11,058 nucleotides of DNA from DASXZH01 sp036502005 (GTDB lineage Bacteria > Armatimonadota > Fimbriimonadia > Fimbriimonadales > Fimbriimonadaceae). A program made the translations under genes and the position numbers. Location of the stretch: the NCBI GenBank assembly GCA_036502005.1, contig DASXZH010000057.1, positions 1 to 11,058 of the forward strand, written 5' to 3'. This document shows positions 1 to 7,191 of this stretch, piece after piece (the first letter of the stretch is position 1; every line of letters begins with the position of its first letter). Below the pieces are notes generated by a model that saw only the letters and a list, made by a program, of their open reading frames with translations, did no database searches and was not told where the DNA came from.

Positions 1-1386
1 CTTGCCTTTGGCGGCATGCCATGGAGGGTGTGCAAATGGGATTAACGATGGAGTCCAAGGAATGGGCTGAGCATCAATTCGGCCGTGTCATGTTAGGCGA
101 CATGCGCCGGACGCGGCGTGCGGTTAAATTGGGTGCAGCGATGATATCAAACTCGTCCGCAAGTCTGCCTCAGCAGACAGGTAGTTGGGCCTCGACGATT
201 GGGGCTTATCGCCTCTTGAACGAACCAGATGTGACCCACGCAAGGCTTAGCGCGCCCCACTGGGAATCTGTGAGAGAGCGCGCCGCAGAGATGGACTGCC
301 CCGTGCTTTTCGTCCAAGACATGACCGAGCTGAACTACAACAATCATTCTCAAACAAGCGACTTAGGTTTCGCTTCCGATGGTAAGGGCAAGGCTTTGGA
401 AGTACAGAGTGCCATTTGCGTATCCGGCGGCGCTGTGGCACAGGTTCTTGGACTAGGTTATCAGATGGTCTGGGCGCGCGATTACGAACCGCGTAAGAAG
501 ACCGAGAAGCGTTCTGAGCGTGATGCCAGACGCAAGGAGTCAGACATCTGGGCGGACGTGCTGGAAGCAATCGGTCCAGCTCCAAAGGACGGTCCGCTTT
601 GGGTAAGTGTGGGAGACCGCGAAAGCGACATCTTTTCATACATGGACAGGGCCCGGTTACTGGGGTGGCATTGTTTGATTCGTGCTCGGCACAACCGAAA
701 AGTGGTCGACTCGGAAGGGGTTACTGGCCGCCTTTTCGACCATTTAAGGTCCTTAGCTGCGCTTTGTGTTACGGGTATCCACCTTCGTTCACGCCCTGGG
801 CATCCTGCGCGGGATGTTCGCCTAAACGTAGCCTGGGCGCCCCTAGCGGTTCAGAAGCCTTTTCCAGGCAAGGGCGAACCGTTGAACGTTTGGGGCATTC
901 GGGCCTGGGAGGACGGGCCTGGTGGACTTGAGTGGGTTTTGCTCTCGAGCGTGGAAGTCCAGAATGAGCGTGACGCGCTTGAGAAGGTGGAGTGGTATCG
1001 ACGACGCTGGCTAGTCGAGGAGTATCACAAGTGCTTGAAGACGGGTTGCAGTATGGAGGACCGTCAATCTAGGACCCGGCATGCGTTGGAAGCTGTGCTC
1101 GGGCTTCTTGGGATCGTCGCCGTGTTTCTACTGCAACTCAAGTTCGCCGAGGAAGGAGAAGTTCCAGACAGTCTGAAAATGGCCCTTAGCGCTCTAACGA
1201 AAAGGGACCTTGTCAAAGCGAGCCCAAGGGAGGTGCTTAGGGAAATCGCCAAGTTGGGCGGATTCCTGGCCAGAAAGGGGGATGGGGAACCGGGATGGCA
1301 AACGATCTGGGCAGGATGGAACCGCCTCCAAGACATCCTTCTCGGGATCCAACTCATCCTCGGAGAAAAATGTGTATAACGACAAG
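1..1386 (+). mobile_element. IS4-family (IS50/Tn5-type) insertion sequence, left end not confirmed
   Basis: This stretch is nearly all transposase gene. The right boundary is proposed at 1386 because the sequence around the transposase stop resembles the Tn5 outer end. TGTGTATAA at 1371-1379 is identical to the inner part of the reverse-complemented Tn5 end (CTGACTCTTATACACAAGT), and the following seven bases (CGACAAG) end in G as the Tn5 end does. The stop codon TAA lies inside this terminal sequence, as is common in compact IS elements. The left inverted repeat is not convincingly present, so the element probably begins upstream of the window. The target-site duplication cannot be tested for that reason. 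Confidence 0.6.
36..1379 (+). CDS. IS4-family transposase (Tn5/IS50-like)
   Basis: This is a cut-and-paste DDE transposase of 447 residues from the chosen start. Residue numbers below count from the upstream ATG at 21. An N-terminal Tn5-type DNA-binding region (about 13-80, WAEHQFG to PHW) precedes an RNase H-like catalytic core. The DDE residues are all visible: D100 in VQDMTELNY, D199 in VGDRESDI, and E333 in the YREK signature (Y326, R329, E333, K340 within YRRRW-LVEEYHK-LKTG). The length is close to Tn5 transposase (476). The ATG at 36 is preferred because GGAGGG (23-28) sits 7 bases before it; the ATG at 21 and one at 48 are alternatives. The frame is intact and all key residues are kept, so the element looks potentially active. 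No passenger genes are seen. Confidence 0.93.
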   Translation: MGLTMESKEWAEHQFGRVMLGDMRRTRRAVKLGAAMISNSSASLPQQTGSWASTIGAYRLLNEPDVTHARLSAPHWESVRERAAEMDCPVLFVQDMTELNYNNHSQTSDLGFASDGKGKALEVQSAICVSGGAVAQVLGLGYQMVWARDYEPRKKTEKRSERDARRKESDIWADVLEAIGPAPKDGPLWVSVGDRESDIFSYMDRARLLGWHCLIRARHNRKVVDSEGVTGRLFDHLRSLAALCVTGIHLRSRPGHPARDVRLNVAWAPLAVQKPFPGKGEPLNVWGIRAWEDGPGGLEWVLLSSVEVQNERDALEKVEWYRRRWLVEEYHKCLKTGCSMEDRQSRTRHALEAVLGLLGIVAVFLLQLKFAEEGEVPDSLKMALSALTKRDLVKASPREVLREIAKLGGFLARKGDGEPGWQTIWAGWNRLQDILLGIQLILGEKCV

Positions 1387-1470
1387 CCCGGAAGGAGAGG
1401 TCGGTGAGTCCGCGAACCGGGTGAGGCGCGAGCCTACTGCTCGGAAATAAACCTTAAATTGATGCCTATG

Positions 1471-1511
1471 TCCCCCAACCCCCTCTCCTCCCAGGGAGCA
1501 GGAGAGGGGGC
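1471..1511. repeat. C-rich/G-rich palindromic repeat, copy 1, in the flippase leader
   Basis: CCCCCTCTCCT (1479-1489) and AGGAGAGGGGG (1500-1510) form a perfect 11-bp stem around a 10-base loop, preceded by TCCCCCAA (1471-1478). GGGAGCAGGAGAGGGG (1494-1509) is 15/16 identical to 8133-8148 inside kynureninase, and the TCCCCC..AACCCCCTC arm also recurs there, so this is a dispersed repeat family. The 3' arm carries the purine-rich sequence that would serve as ribosome-binding site for the GTG at 1517. The hairpin could also terminate transcription from the IS, but only a short CTTTT follows. Apart from this repeat I see no gene in 1387-1516. Confidence 0.7.
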
Positions 1512-1516
1512 TTTTG

Positions 1517-2839
1517 GTGCGTATACTTGAACCCGTGGCCACGCCGGTACCCCGCAATCTGCAGCATCGGATGGCATTTGGCTTTCTCTACAACTTCATA
1601 GGAAGCGCGTTTTCCCAAGGAAGCACGCTCATTGCCAACATTATCGTCAGCCGAATGCTCGGCAAGATCTTGTTCGGCGAATACTCTACCATTCTTGTCA
1701 CTCTCACCGCGGTCGCCAATTTCTCGCTGCTTTCCATGAGCTCGGTGGTTGGCAAATATTCAGCGGAGTATCGGGAGAAGGATAAAGACCTAGCCGCTCG
1801 GGCGATTTCCCTTTGTTCACGAATCAGCAACGCAGTTGGTCTCATCGGGCTTGTGTTGATGGCGGTTCTAGCGGCACCAGTCGCGAAATATGTGCTTAAA
1901 GACGAAGGGCTTGCCACGCCAATCCTCATCGGGTCTATCTTCGTTTTTGCCCAGAATCGCGCCTTGTTTCTATATGCCCTAATGGCTGGCCTGGAGGAAT
2001 ATCAGCCGAGCGCGATTGCTAGTATGTGGTCCGGCGTAGCTTATGTGGCATTTATTGTTACCGGCGCGCACTTCAACCAACTGCTTGGCGCGGTGGCTGG
2101 CCTTTCCGCTGCGGCAGTTGTGTTTTGGCTTTGCCTGCTTTCGGTCGCCATTCCTGCTCTTAAGGCACACGGGCTCCCAAAGATAAAGAAGCTCGATGCT
2201 TTTGAAAAAGAGATCCTCGTTCACTTTGCCATGCCAGCTATTGCCTCCGGCTTGCTCCTTATCCCCGGGTTTTGGTGGCTTGCCGCCTATTTATTCAGGC
2301 TTTTTGGTCCAGGACCGGCTGCCATTTTCAGCGCCTGCAACAACATTCGCGTTCTGATTCTGTTTGTGCCGCTGGTGATTGGTGTGGTTGGAAATTCGGT
2401 TCTGAATAACACACTCGGCACCGAGCATTATCACAGAGCAAGACAACTCATGACAGTTGCCATCGCGCTGTTCACCGCCGTGGTGGTGGCCATTGTGGTG
2501 TTGTTTGGACGTTCGGTTCTCCAGATCTTTGGGGATCAATACTCCGGAGGTTATACGGTTTTGGTCGTGATGGCCTTGTCAACCATTCCGGAGGCATTAG
2601 GCATTGCCTTTCGCCAAAGAATAAATGCGAATCGCCTGATTTGGTCTTGGTTCTTATGCGTCGTCTTGCCGTGGCAAACTGTAGAGTTCGGATTCAGCTT
2701 GTGGGCGATTCCCAAATACGGCGCGATGGGTGCGGCGATTAGCTATGGGGCAGGAGCGGTAGTTTTTGCTTTATCCAGTTGGATCCTGTGCCTAACAAAG
2801 GTGGTTCACTACGAGCCGACGCTCGTCAGCGATTACTGA
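1517..2839 (+). CDS. Polysaccharide/oligosaccharide flippase family membrane protein
   Basis: This is a 440-residue, strongly hydrophobic protein of the MATE-like/MOP flippase superfamily (Wzx-type polysaccharide biosynthesis protein). It would flip lipid-linked glycans across the inner membrane. The N-terminus (FLYNFIGSAFSQGSTLIANIIVSRMLGKILFGEYS) is the characteristic first two helices with the RxLG..FGEYS pattern. About twelve membrane helices are expected, with short charged loops such as EYREKDKD and LPKIKKLDAFEKE. The start is uncertain. GTG at 1517 has the purine-rich stretch AGGAGAGGGGG (1500-1510) at good spacing; TTG at 1514 is too close to it; ATG at 1571 lacks a ribosome-binding site but would begin right at the conserved domain. 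No glycosyltransferase genes are adjacent in the window, possibly because the IS separates it from its original neighbours. The 3' end overlaps the convergent ABC ATPase gene by 7 bp. Confidence 0.85.
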   Translation: MRILEPVATPVPRNLQHRMAFGFLYNFIGSAFSQGSTLIANIIVSRMLGKILFGEYSTILVTLTAVANFSLLSMSSVVGKYSAEYREKDKDLAARAISLCSRISNAVGLIGLVLMAVLAAPVAKYVLKDEGLATPILIGSIFVFAQNRALFLYALMAGLEEYQPSAIASMWSGVAYVAFIVTGAHFNQLLGAVAGLSAAAVVFWLCLLSVAIPALKAHGLPKIKKLDAFEKEILVHFAMPAIASGLLLIPGFWWLAAYLFRLFGPGPAAIFSACNNIRVLILFVPLVIGVVGNSVLNNTLGTEHYHRARQLMTVAIALFTAVVVAIVVLFGRSVLQIFGDQYSGGYTVLVVMALSTIPEALGIAFRQRINANRLIWSWFLCVVLPWQTVEFGFSLWAIPKYGAMGAAISYGAGAVVFALSSWILCLTKVVHYEPTLVSDY

Positions 2840-3510
2840 GCAAAAGCGCGGCTGGCCAGATCGTCTTCCGATTCGATACTGCCATCGGAAAGATGCAGAA
2901 CCCGGTCCGCTTCTTCCAACATGCTAGGGTCGTGAGTGACCATGACCAACGACCCGTGGCCCCGATTGGCGTTCAAAAGTTGAACAACATGACGTCCGTT
3001 GCGATGATCCAAAGCGGCGGTTGGCTCATCAGCAAAGATGATGTTCGGGTGACCGAGTAGGGCCCGCGCCACGCAAACCCTCTGACGTTCGCCGCCGCTG
3101 AGTTCGTGCGGCAGCCGGTGCTTTTTGTCGCCAAGGCCAAGGCGATCAAGGAGATCCATGGCTTGCGCATTGCTGTCGCCGTCAACCCCCGCGATGGCCA
3201 CGTTTTCTTTTGCCGTGAGATAGCCCAGCAGATAAGGCTGCTGAAACACAAACCCGAAATCTTTTAGCCTCAGCTTGCTTCGCGTCTCGTCGGATAGGCG
3301 GGCCAAGCTGGTCCCCATATATCGTATCTCGCCCTCACTCGGCACCTTGAGGCCGCTAAGCAGATAAAGCAAAGAAGACTTGCCCGAACCGGAAGGCCCT
3401 AAAATGCCGAGAAATTCGTTCTCGCGCACCTCCATGGAAATATCCTGGCAGGCATAAACTTTCTTGCCGTTATCGTAATAGACCAACGAGGCGCCGCAAG
3501 CTTCGATCAA
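2833..3510 (-). CDS. ABC transporter ATP-binding protein (LolD/MacB type)
   Basis: This 225-residue single-domain ATPase energises the FtsX-like permease encoded just upstream. All ABC motifs are present in order: Walker A GPSGSGKSS (38-46), Q-loop Q90 in FVFQQPYLL, signature LSGGERQRV (137-145), Walker B IIFADEP (157-163) with catalytic E162, D-loop AALD (165-168) and the switch histidine H193 in VTHD. FVFQQPYLLGYLTAKENV and ADEPTAALD are typical of the MacB/LolD/FtsE class, which pairs with permeases that do not simply translocate through a central pore but work by mechanotransmission. The ATG overlaps the permease stop by 4 bp, indicating translational coupling. The substrate cannot be read from the sequence; lipoprotein release, efflux, or a DevA-like exporter role are all possible. 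Confidence 0.92.
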   Translation of the reverse strand: MIEACGASLVYYDNGKKVYACQDISMEVRENEFLGILGPSGSGKSSLLYLLSGLKVPSEGEIRYMGTSLARLSDETRSKLRLKDFGFVFQQPYLLGYLTAKENVAIAGVDGDSNAQAMDLLDRLGLGDKKHRLPHELSGGERQRVCVARALLGHPNIIFADEPTAALDHRNGRHVVQLLNANRGHGSLVMVTHDPSMLEEADRVLHLSDGSIESEDDLASRAFAQ

Positions 3511-4697
3511 ACGAGCCTCCTTTCAACCACGCCGACCGGATCAAACTTTCTAAATCTTAACCAAACGGTTAAGGCCGCGACCACCAAAATTGAGATGGGA
3601 ACGGGAACTGTATAGCGAATCGCGATAGGGTCTAGCGTGTCGAGCGCGTAGGCATTCGGATACATCAATTTTCGGTTCACTATTTCCAGCAGACCGTAGG
3701 CGCAGGCCAGGCCAACCGTCCAGCCTAACAAAAGAACCCAAGTTGTTTCGCGCAGAACACGCGTTAGCAACTGCTTCTTGGTATAACCGATAGCCTGAAG
3801 CAACCCAAACTCGACCAGGCGCTGAGATTGGTAGATATTTATCAGCATGCCCATCATGATCGTAATAACCAGCACTAGGACGCCAATAACCACGTCCAGG
3901 ATCGCATACAGAGTCTTAAAATTCTCATCTGTTTGCCTCTCTAAAACGTAGTAGGCAAACACGATAGCGCGGTCACCCTTAAAAGTTTTCACCGCCCAAT
4001 GGTCCAACGTATTCTGATCCTTTAGGTTCCTCGCAAAGACCATGATGTTGTCGACGGGAGGGAAATGGTTTACTTTTTGGTAATCCAAATCGTCCACCAT
4101 GAGCCACTCTTTGGTCAACGCGATGCCTACGACCTTTACCTTTTGGGGCGAGTAGTTGTCTTGGTCGCTTGGGGAGAGAAGAACGGAACCAAGCTTCAAC
4201 TGTAAGTTTCTAGCAACCGGCTCGCTCACCACAGCTTCCGGTTTTCCCTTGTCAGGAAGCCTGCCCAGGACGCTGGTTGCCCCAAGCTTATGCAGGAAAT
4301 AGAGGGTATCGGGCTGATTCAGCCCGAGCACCAAAAACGGCCACTTACCAACCACGCTTTTCACTTGGCTTGCGCTTGCCCGGAAGGTAACGATCCGTTC
4401 CAGTGGTACAGGGCTTTGCTTTTTTAGAGTCTTGAGCATTTTTGGCGTCAAGTTCTCATCGCCGCGGGGACTGATCCCCAACAGATATTTGCTATAGCTG
4501 TAAGTGGTGCGGATAGAGAGCGGAATCGAGTTCATCATGGCGACGATTCCCGTGATGAGGACAACCGCCAATAAAATAACTCCCGTAAGCGGAAGGGTTC
4601 GCCCCGCGTTTCTTACGAGATAGGTGCCCGCGGAAAGCGCCTTGACGCGCTTACGTCGCGAGGAAGGCGGAGTGGGTGGTTCCTTGTCTGCAATCAA
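3507..4697 (-). CDS. FtsX/MacB-like ABC transporter permease
   Basis: This 396-residue protein has type VII ABC permease topology. It has a basic cytoplasmic N-terminus (RRKRVKA), TM1 at about 36-56, a large extracytoplasmic domain (about 60-260, MacB_PCD-like), then TM2 (262-288), TM3 (318-340) and TM4 (363-382). The FtsX-family cytoplasmic segment after TM2 is clear (RLVEFGLLQAIGYTKKQLLTR, about 293-313), and the C-terminal KFDPVGVVERR matches the family's usual DPV ending. The layout resembles DevC/LolC-type subunits. The start is TTG at 4697, placed by the 4-bp TTGA overlap with the upstream reductase stop. No membrane-fusion (adaptor) gene accompanies the pair, unlike the usual MacAB or DevBCA arrangement. 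Confidence 0.88.
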   Translation of the reverse strand: MIADKEPPTPPSSRRKRVKALSAGTYLVRNAGRTLPLTGVILLAVVLITGIVAMMNSIPLSIRTTYSYSKYLLGISPRGDENLTPKMLKTLKKQSPVPLERIVTFRASASQVKSVVGKWPFLVLGLNQPDTLYFLHKLGATSVLGRLPDKGKPEAVVSEPVARNLQLKLGSVLLSPSDQDNYSPQKVKVVGIALTKEWLMVDDLDYQKVNHFPPVDNIMVFARNLKDQNTLDHWAVKTFKGDRAIVFAYYVLERQTDENFKTLYAILDVVIGVLVLVITIMMGMLINIYQSQRLVEFGLLQAIGYTKKQLLTRVLRETTWVLLLGWTVGLACAYGLLEIVNRKLMYPNAYALDTLDPIAIRYTVPVPISILVVAALTVWLRFRKFDPVGVVERRLV

Positions 4698-5347
4698 TCT
4701 TCTTTTCTTCTACGGTAACGCAGGAAGAGTTCATCTCCCACCGCGTGGTGCTCAAGTAGCTGATAAAGCTGCAAGTCGTCCGCCGGAAGCGGTGCGCCTC
4801 CTGCGTAGGTAGGCAGATTATCTCCCAATTTCACTTTTGCAGCGATGGTTAAAAAAAGTTCGTCTACCAAGTTTAGCGGCAGAATTTGGCCATTTAGCTC
4901 ACTTCCGCCTTCAATCAGCAGATGTTCGACACCATATTCGGTTCTTAGAATCTTAAAGGCTTGCTTGAAATCATTTGTTATTTTATGGTGCGGCGGCGGC
5001 ACTTGAACTGAGTCCGCGCCCAGAACGAAGGCTTTTTCCGGAGCATCGGTGAAGAATCGTTGGTTGTAATTTAGATTTCCGCTCCGCGTGGCGACAATGC
5101 GAAGCTTTTCCTTTGGATACCAAAGGTTAGGAACGCTACGCAGATTGCCAGCTCCGATGAGAATCGCGTCGGCGGCGTTTTCAAGCCTTCTAAGCAGCAG
5201 TTGATCTGTTGTGGATCCGAGGCCTTTTACGGAATCGTTTCTTGTTCCGATCACGGTCTTACCATCAATGGTCGCCACCATGTTGATGAACGTGTATGGC
5301 CGCTCGCTGGGAGCAGGGGGGAAGTTGAAGGAATTTGCGATTTTCAA
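4694..5347 (-). CDS. Stand-alone RibD C-terminal domain reductase (DHFR-like fold)
   Basis: This 217-residue protein consists of only the RibD_C/bacterial dihydrofolate-reductase-like domain. In riboflavin synthesis that domain reduces 5-amino-6-(5-phosphoribosylamino)uracil with NADPH; stand-alone versions also act on other pyrimidine or pterin-like substrates. Visible motifs are NMVATIDGKT (22-31), the LRRLENAADAILIGAGNLRS helix-strand (52-71), the nucleotide-binding LLIEGGSELNGQ (143-154) and VDELFLTIAAKV (161-172). The deaminase half of full-length RibD is absent. The start is TTG at 5347; no ATG or GTG lies between it and the in-frame stop upstream near 5402-5404, and no clear ribosome-binding site is visible. 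The stop overlaps the permease start by 4 bp. Why a soluble reductase is coupled to an ABC exporter is unclear, and the exact substrate is unknown. Confidence 0.85.
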   Translation of the reverse strand: MKIANSFNFPPAPSERPYTFINMVATIDGKTVIGTRNDSVKGLGSTTDQLLLRRLENAADAILIGAGNLRSVPNLWYPKEKLRIVATRSGNLNYNQRFFTDAPEKAFVLGADSVQVPPPHHKITNDFKQAFKILRTEYGVEHLLIEGGSELNGQILPLNLVDELFLTIAAKVKLGDNLPTYAGGAPLPADDLQLYQLLEHHAVGDELFLRYRRRKED

Positions 5348-5416
5348 TTTTCTATTTTCGATTGTTTGCGACGTTTCGAAAACAATTCGGTCGTCGCTCG
5401 GCTACTCGCGAAACTT

Positions 5417-5528
5417 TGGAGTGCGGGAGCTTGCTCCCGCTCAGAAAAAGGAAGCTTGCTTCCAAGAACGGTCGGAATGCTCGGCAGCAAGCTGCCTGAT
5501 TAAAGCGGGAGCAAGCTCCCGCACTCCA
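5417..5528. repeat. Nested palindromic (REP/BIME-like) element of four hairpins
   Basis: A perfect 25-bp inverted repeat has arms at 5417-5441 and 5504-5528. Each arm contains its own hairpin: GCGGGAGC-TT-GCTCCCGC in the left arm (5423-5440) and GCGGGAGC-AA-GCTCCCGC in the right arm (5505-5522). Between them lie two smaller ones, GGAAGC-TT-GCTTCC (5450-5463) and GGCAGC-AA-GCTGCC (5483-5496). The whole unit is close to symmetric about its centre. It fills most of the 226-bp gap between the RibD_C-type gene start and the FrnE-like gene end. It may act as a transcription barrier between the two minus-strand operons, but no U-rich tract marks a classic terminator. The rest of 5348-5573 holds only the leader of the reductase gene. 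Confidence 0.85.
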
Positions 5529-5573
5529 GAGCTTCGCGCTCTTACCTGCATTATTCTTGTTCCGGCTACTGAA

Positions 5574-6167
5574 CTAGCCTTTAGCTGCGTTCACCGCTTT
5601 CTTTAGCGCCGCATAAGGCTCTTCCGCGTATTTGACTCCGCCAATCGTAAACGTAGGCACATTAAAAACGCCGCTTTCGTAGGCCGGTTCATCAAAGCCA
5701 ATGATCGCGCTTGCGAATCGTCGCTCTTCCATCGCTTTGATCAAATCCGGAATATCCTTAACAATCCCTTTTGCGAGCTCAGCAATAACGGCTGGATCAT
5801 TGATGTTCTTCCCCTCTTCCCAGAAGGCTACGTAAAGTTTCTTAACCAATTGGTCAGCAACGCCTTCGGACTTTGCATATTCCACCGCCTCATGGGCAAA
5901 GTGCGTCCGCATCTTCTTGGGGCGTTCGGCCGTTGGCGCCTCCATTTGCTCGGCCGCATAGGCCAGGTCCATTCGGCTGGGCGTCTTTGGACGGCGAGGA
6001 TCAGCCGCAGGAGCGGGAGGGTAATCGGGCCATTCCAACTCATCAGGGAACAACTCGTAGGCAACCCAGTCGATGTTGACGCCGAAGTCCTTCTTCAACC
6101 TCTCGGCCTGAAAAAGGCCGATCCAGCACCAAGGGCAAATGAAATCGTGAGCTACAAGTATGGTCAT
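5574..6167 (-). CDS. DsbA-family thioredoxin-like oxidoreductase (FrnE-like)
   Basis: This 197-residue cytoplasmic protein has no signal peptide and a thioredoxin fold with the CPWC redox centre at 11-14, right after the first strand (ILVAHDFICPWCWIG). This is the hallmark of the FrnE/DsbA-like group. A helical insertion domain spans about 60-165. The cis-proline loop NVPTF (P171) precedes the last strands (FTIGGVKYAEEP). Likely activities are disulfide oxidation or reduction of unknown partners; relatives include polyketide isomerase-like FrnE and 2-hydroxychromene-2-carboxylate isomerases, but the two cysteines favour redox chemistry. The ATG at 6167 is supported by GGAG about 6 bases upstream. 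It is the last gene of the minus-strand operon, 23 bp after gpsA, and is followed by the palindromic element. Confidence 0.87.
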   Translation of the reverse strand: MTILVAHDFICPWCWIGLFQAERLKKDFGVNIDWVAYELFPDELEWPDYPPAPAADPRRPKTPSRMDLAYAAEQMEAPTAERPKKMRTHFAHEAVEYAKSEGVADQLVKKLYVAFWEEGKNINDPAVIAELAKGIVKDIPDLIKAMEERRFASAIIGFDEPAYESGVFNVPTFTIGGVKYAEEPYAALKKAVNAAKG

Positions 6168-6190
6168 CTTTTCTCCGGAAGTAAGTTACG

Positions 6191-7174
6191 TTAAAAAAAG
6201 CCTTCGGATTTCGGCATGCGCTCCATCAATCGAGCGACCCCTTCCATCGGTTTAAGCCGTTCCCGTACGACGTTATCGATGGCTTCAAAAATGGGAGCCT
6301 GAATGTTATGTCGGCGTGTGAGAACAACCGCACTTTCGCTCGTCGGAACACCTTCCGCAACTTGGCCGATGCTCTCAATTGCCTCTCTTAGCTTCATTCC
6401 TTCCCCCACTGCCTTCCCCACACGATAGTTTCGGCTCAATGTGCTGGCGGCGGTGGCGAACAGGTCTCCCACTCCTGCAATGCCCATAAAGGTCTCAACT
6501 CGTGCGCCAAGCGCTAGCCCTAAGCAGGTCATTTCATGTAAGCCCCGAGCTAGCAGCGCGCCTTTAGTGTTGTCGCCAAAACCCAAACCGTCGGACATCC
6601 CGGCCGCGATGGCGAGCACATTCTTTAGGGCCCCTGCAAGTTCGATTCCAACCACATCTTGGCTCAAATAAATCCGGAAAGAGTGGCACATGAATATGGA
6701 GCGGACCATCTCGGCCGAATCTTGGTTTTCAAAGGCAACCACCGCTGCCGTTGGCACCCCGCGCACTATTTCTATGGCGAGATTGGGGCCGCTAAGAACG
6801 CCAACCGTTGCTTCCGGCAACACCTCTTTGCATACATCGTGCAAGGTTTTGGCCGAGCCTATTTCAAGCCCTTTTGCAGCAACCAAAATGACGGCGTTCT
6901 TATCGGTAACTGCCGATAAAACGTGGCGAACCGCACCCGATGGGACGGCAATCACCCAACAATCGCTCCCCTCGCCTTTCGCTGCATCTTCGGTTACCAA
7001 AACGTTCGATGGAATGGCAAAGGCGGGCAAATAGTGCAGGTTCTCGCGGATCCGGTGCATGATCTCCACATCTTCGTGGTTGCGCCCATACAGCACCACA
7101 TCGTGCCCATTTCTAGCTAGCAGAATGGCGAGGGCGGTGCCCCAGCTTCCGGCTCCCAAAACCGTAACTTTCAT
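6191..7174 (-). CDS. gpsA: NAD(P)-dependent glycerol-3-phosphate dehydrogenase GpsA
   Basis: GpsA reduces dihydroxyacetone phosphate to sn-glycerol-3-phosphate for phospholipid synthesis in the cytoplasm. At 327 residues it is the usual length. The N-terminal Rossmann motif is VLGAGSWGTALA (5-16), followed by AVPSGAVRHVL (76-86) and AAKGLE (99-104). The catalytic region is intact: SGPNLAIEI (128-136), ELAGALKNVLAIAAGM with the active-site lysine K184, DNTKGALLARGLHE (201-214), GVGDLFATA (235-243) and SRNYRVGKAVGEG (247-259). The ATG at 7174 lies directly before the glycine-rich motif. No strong ribosome-binding site is seen in the 17-bp gap after kynureninase, so translation may partly rely on coupling. 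Confidence 0.97.
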   Translation of the reverse strand: MKVTVLGAGSWGTALAILLARNGHDVVLYGRNHEDVEIMHRIRENLHYLPAFAIPSNVLVTEDAAKGEGSDCWVIAVPSGAVRHVLSAVTDKNAVILVAAKGLEIGSAKTLHDVCKEVLPEATVGVLSGPNLAIEIVRGVPTAAVVAFENQDSAEMVRSIFMCHSFRIYLSQDVVGIELAGALKNVLAIAAGMSDGLGFGDNTKGALLARGLHEMTCLGLALGARVETFMGIAGVGDLFATAASTLSRNYRVGKAVGEGMKLREAIESIGQVAEGVPTSESAVVLTRRHNIQAPIFEAIDNVVRERLKPMEGVARLMERMPKSEGFF

Positions 7175-7191
7175 CCGATGGAAGTATAACG

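Noticed and set aside
1..20. CTTGCCTTT at the window start as the left inverted repeat of the IS
   Set aside because: It agrees with the complement of the proposed right end (CTTGTCGTT) in only 7 of 9 positions and loses similarity after that. It would also leave an unusually short space before the transposase start.
5417..5528. CRISPR array
   Set aside because: The repeats are palindromic hairpins of differing length in opposite orientations, without regular spacers or cas genes.
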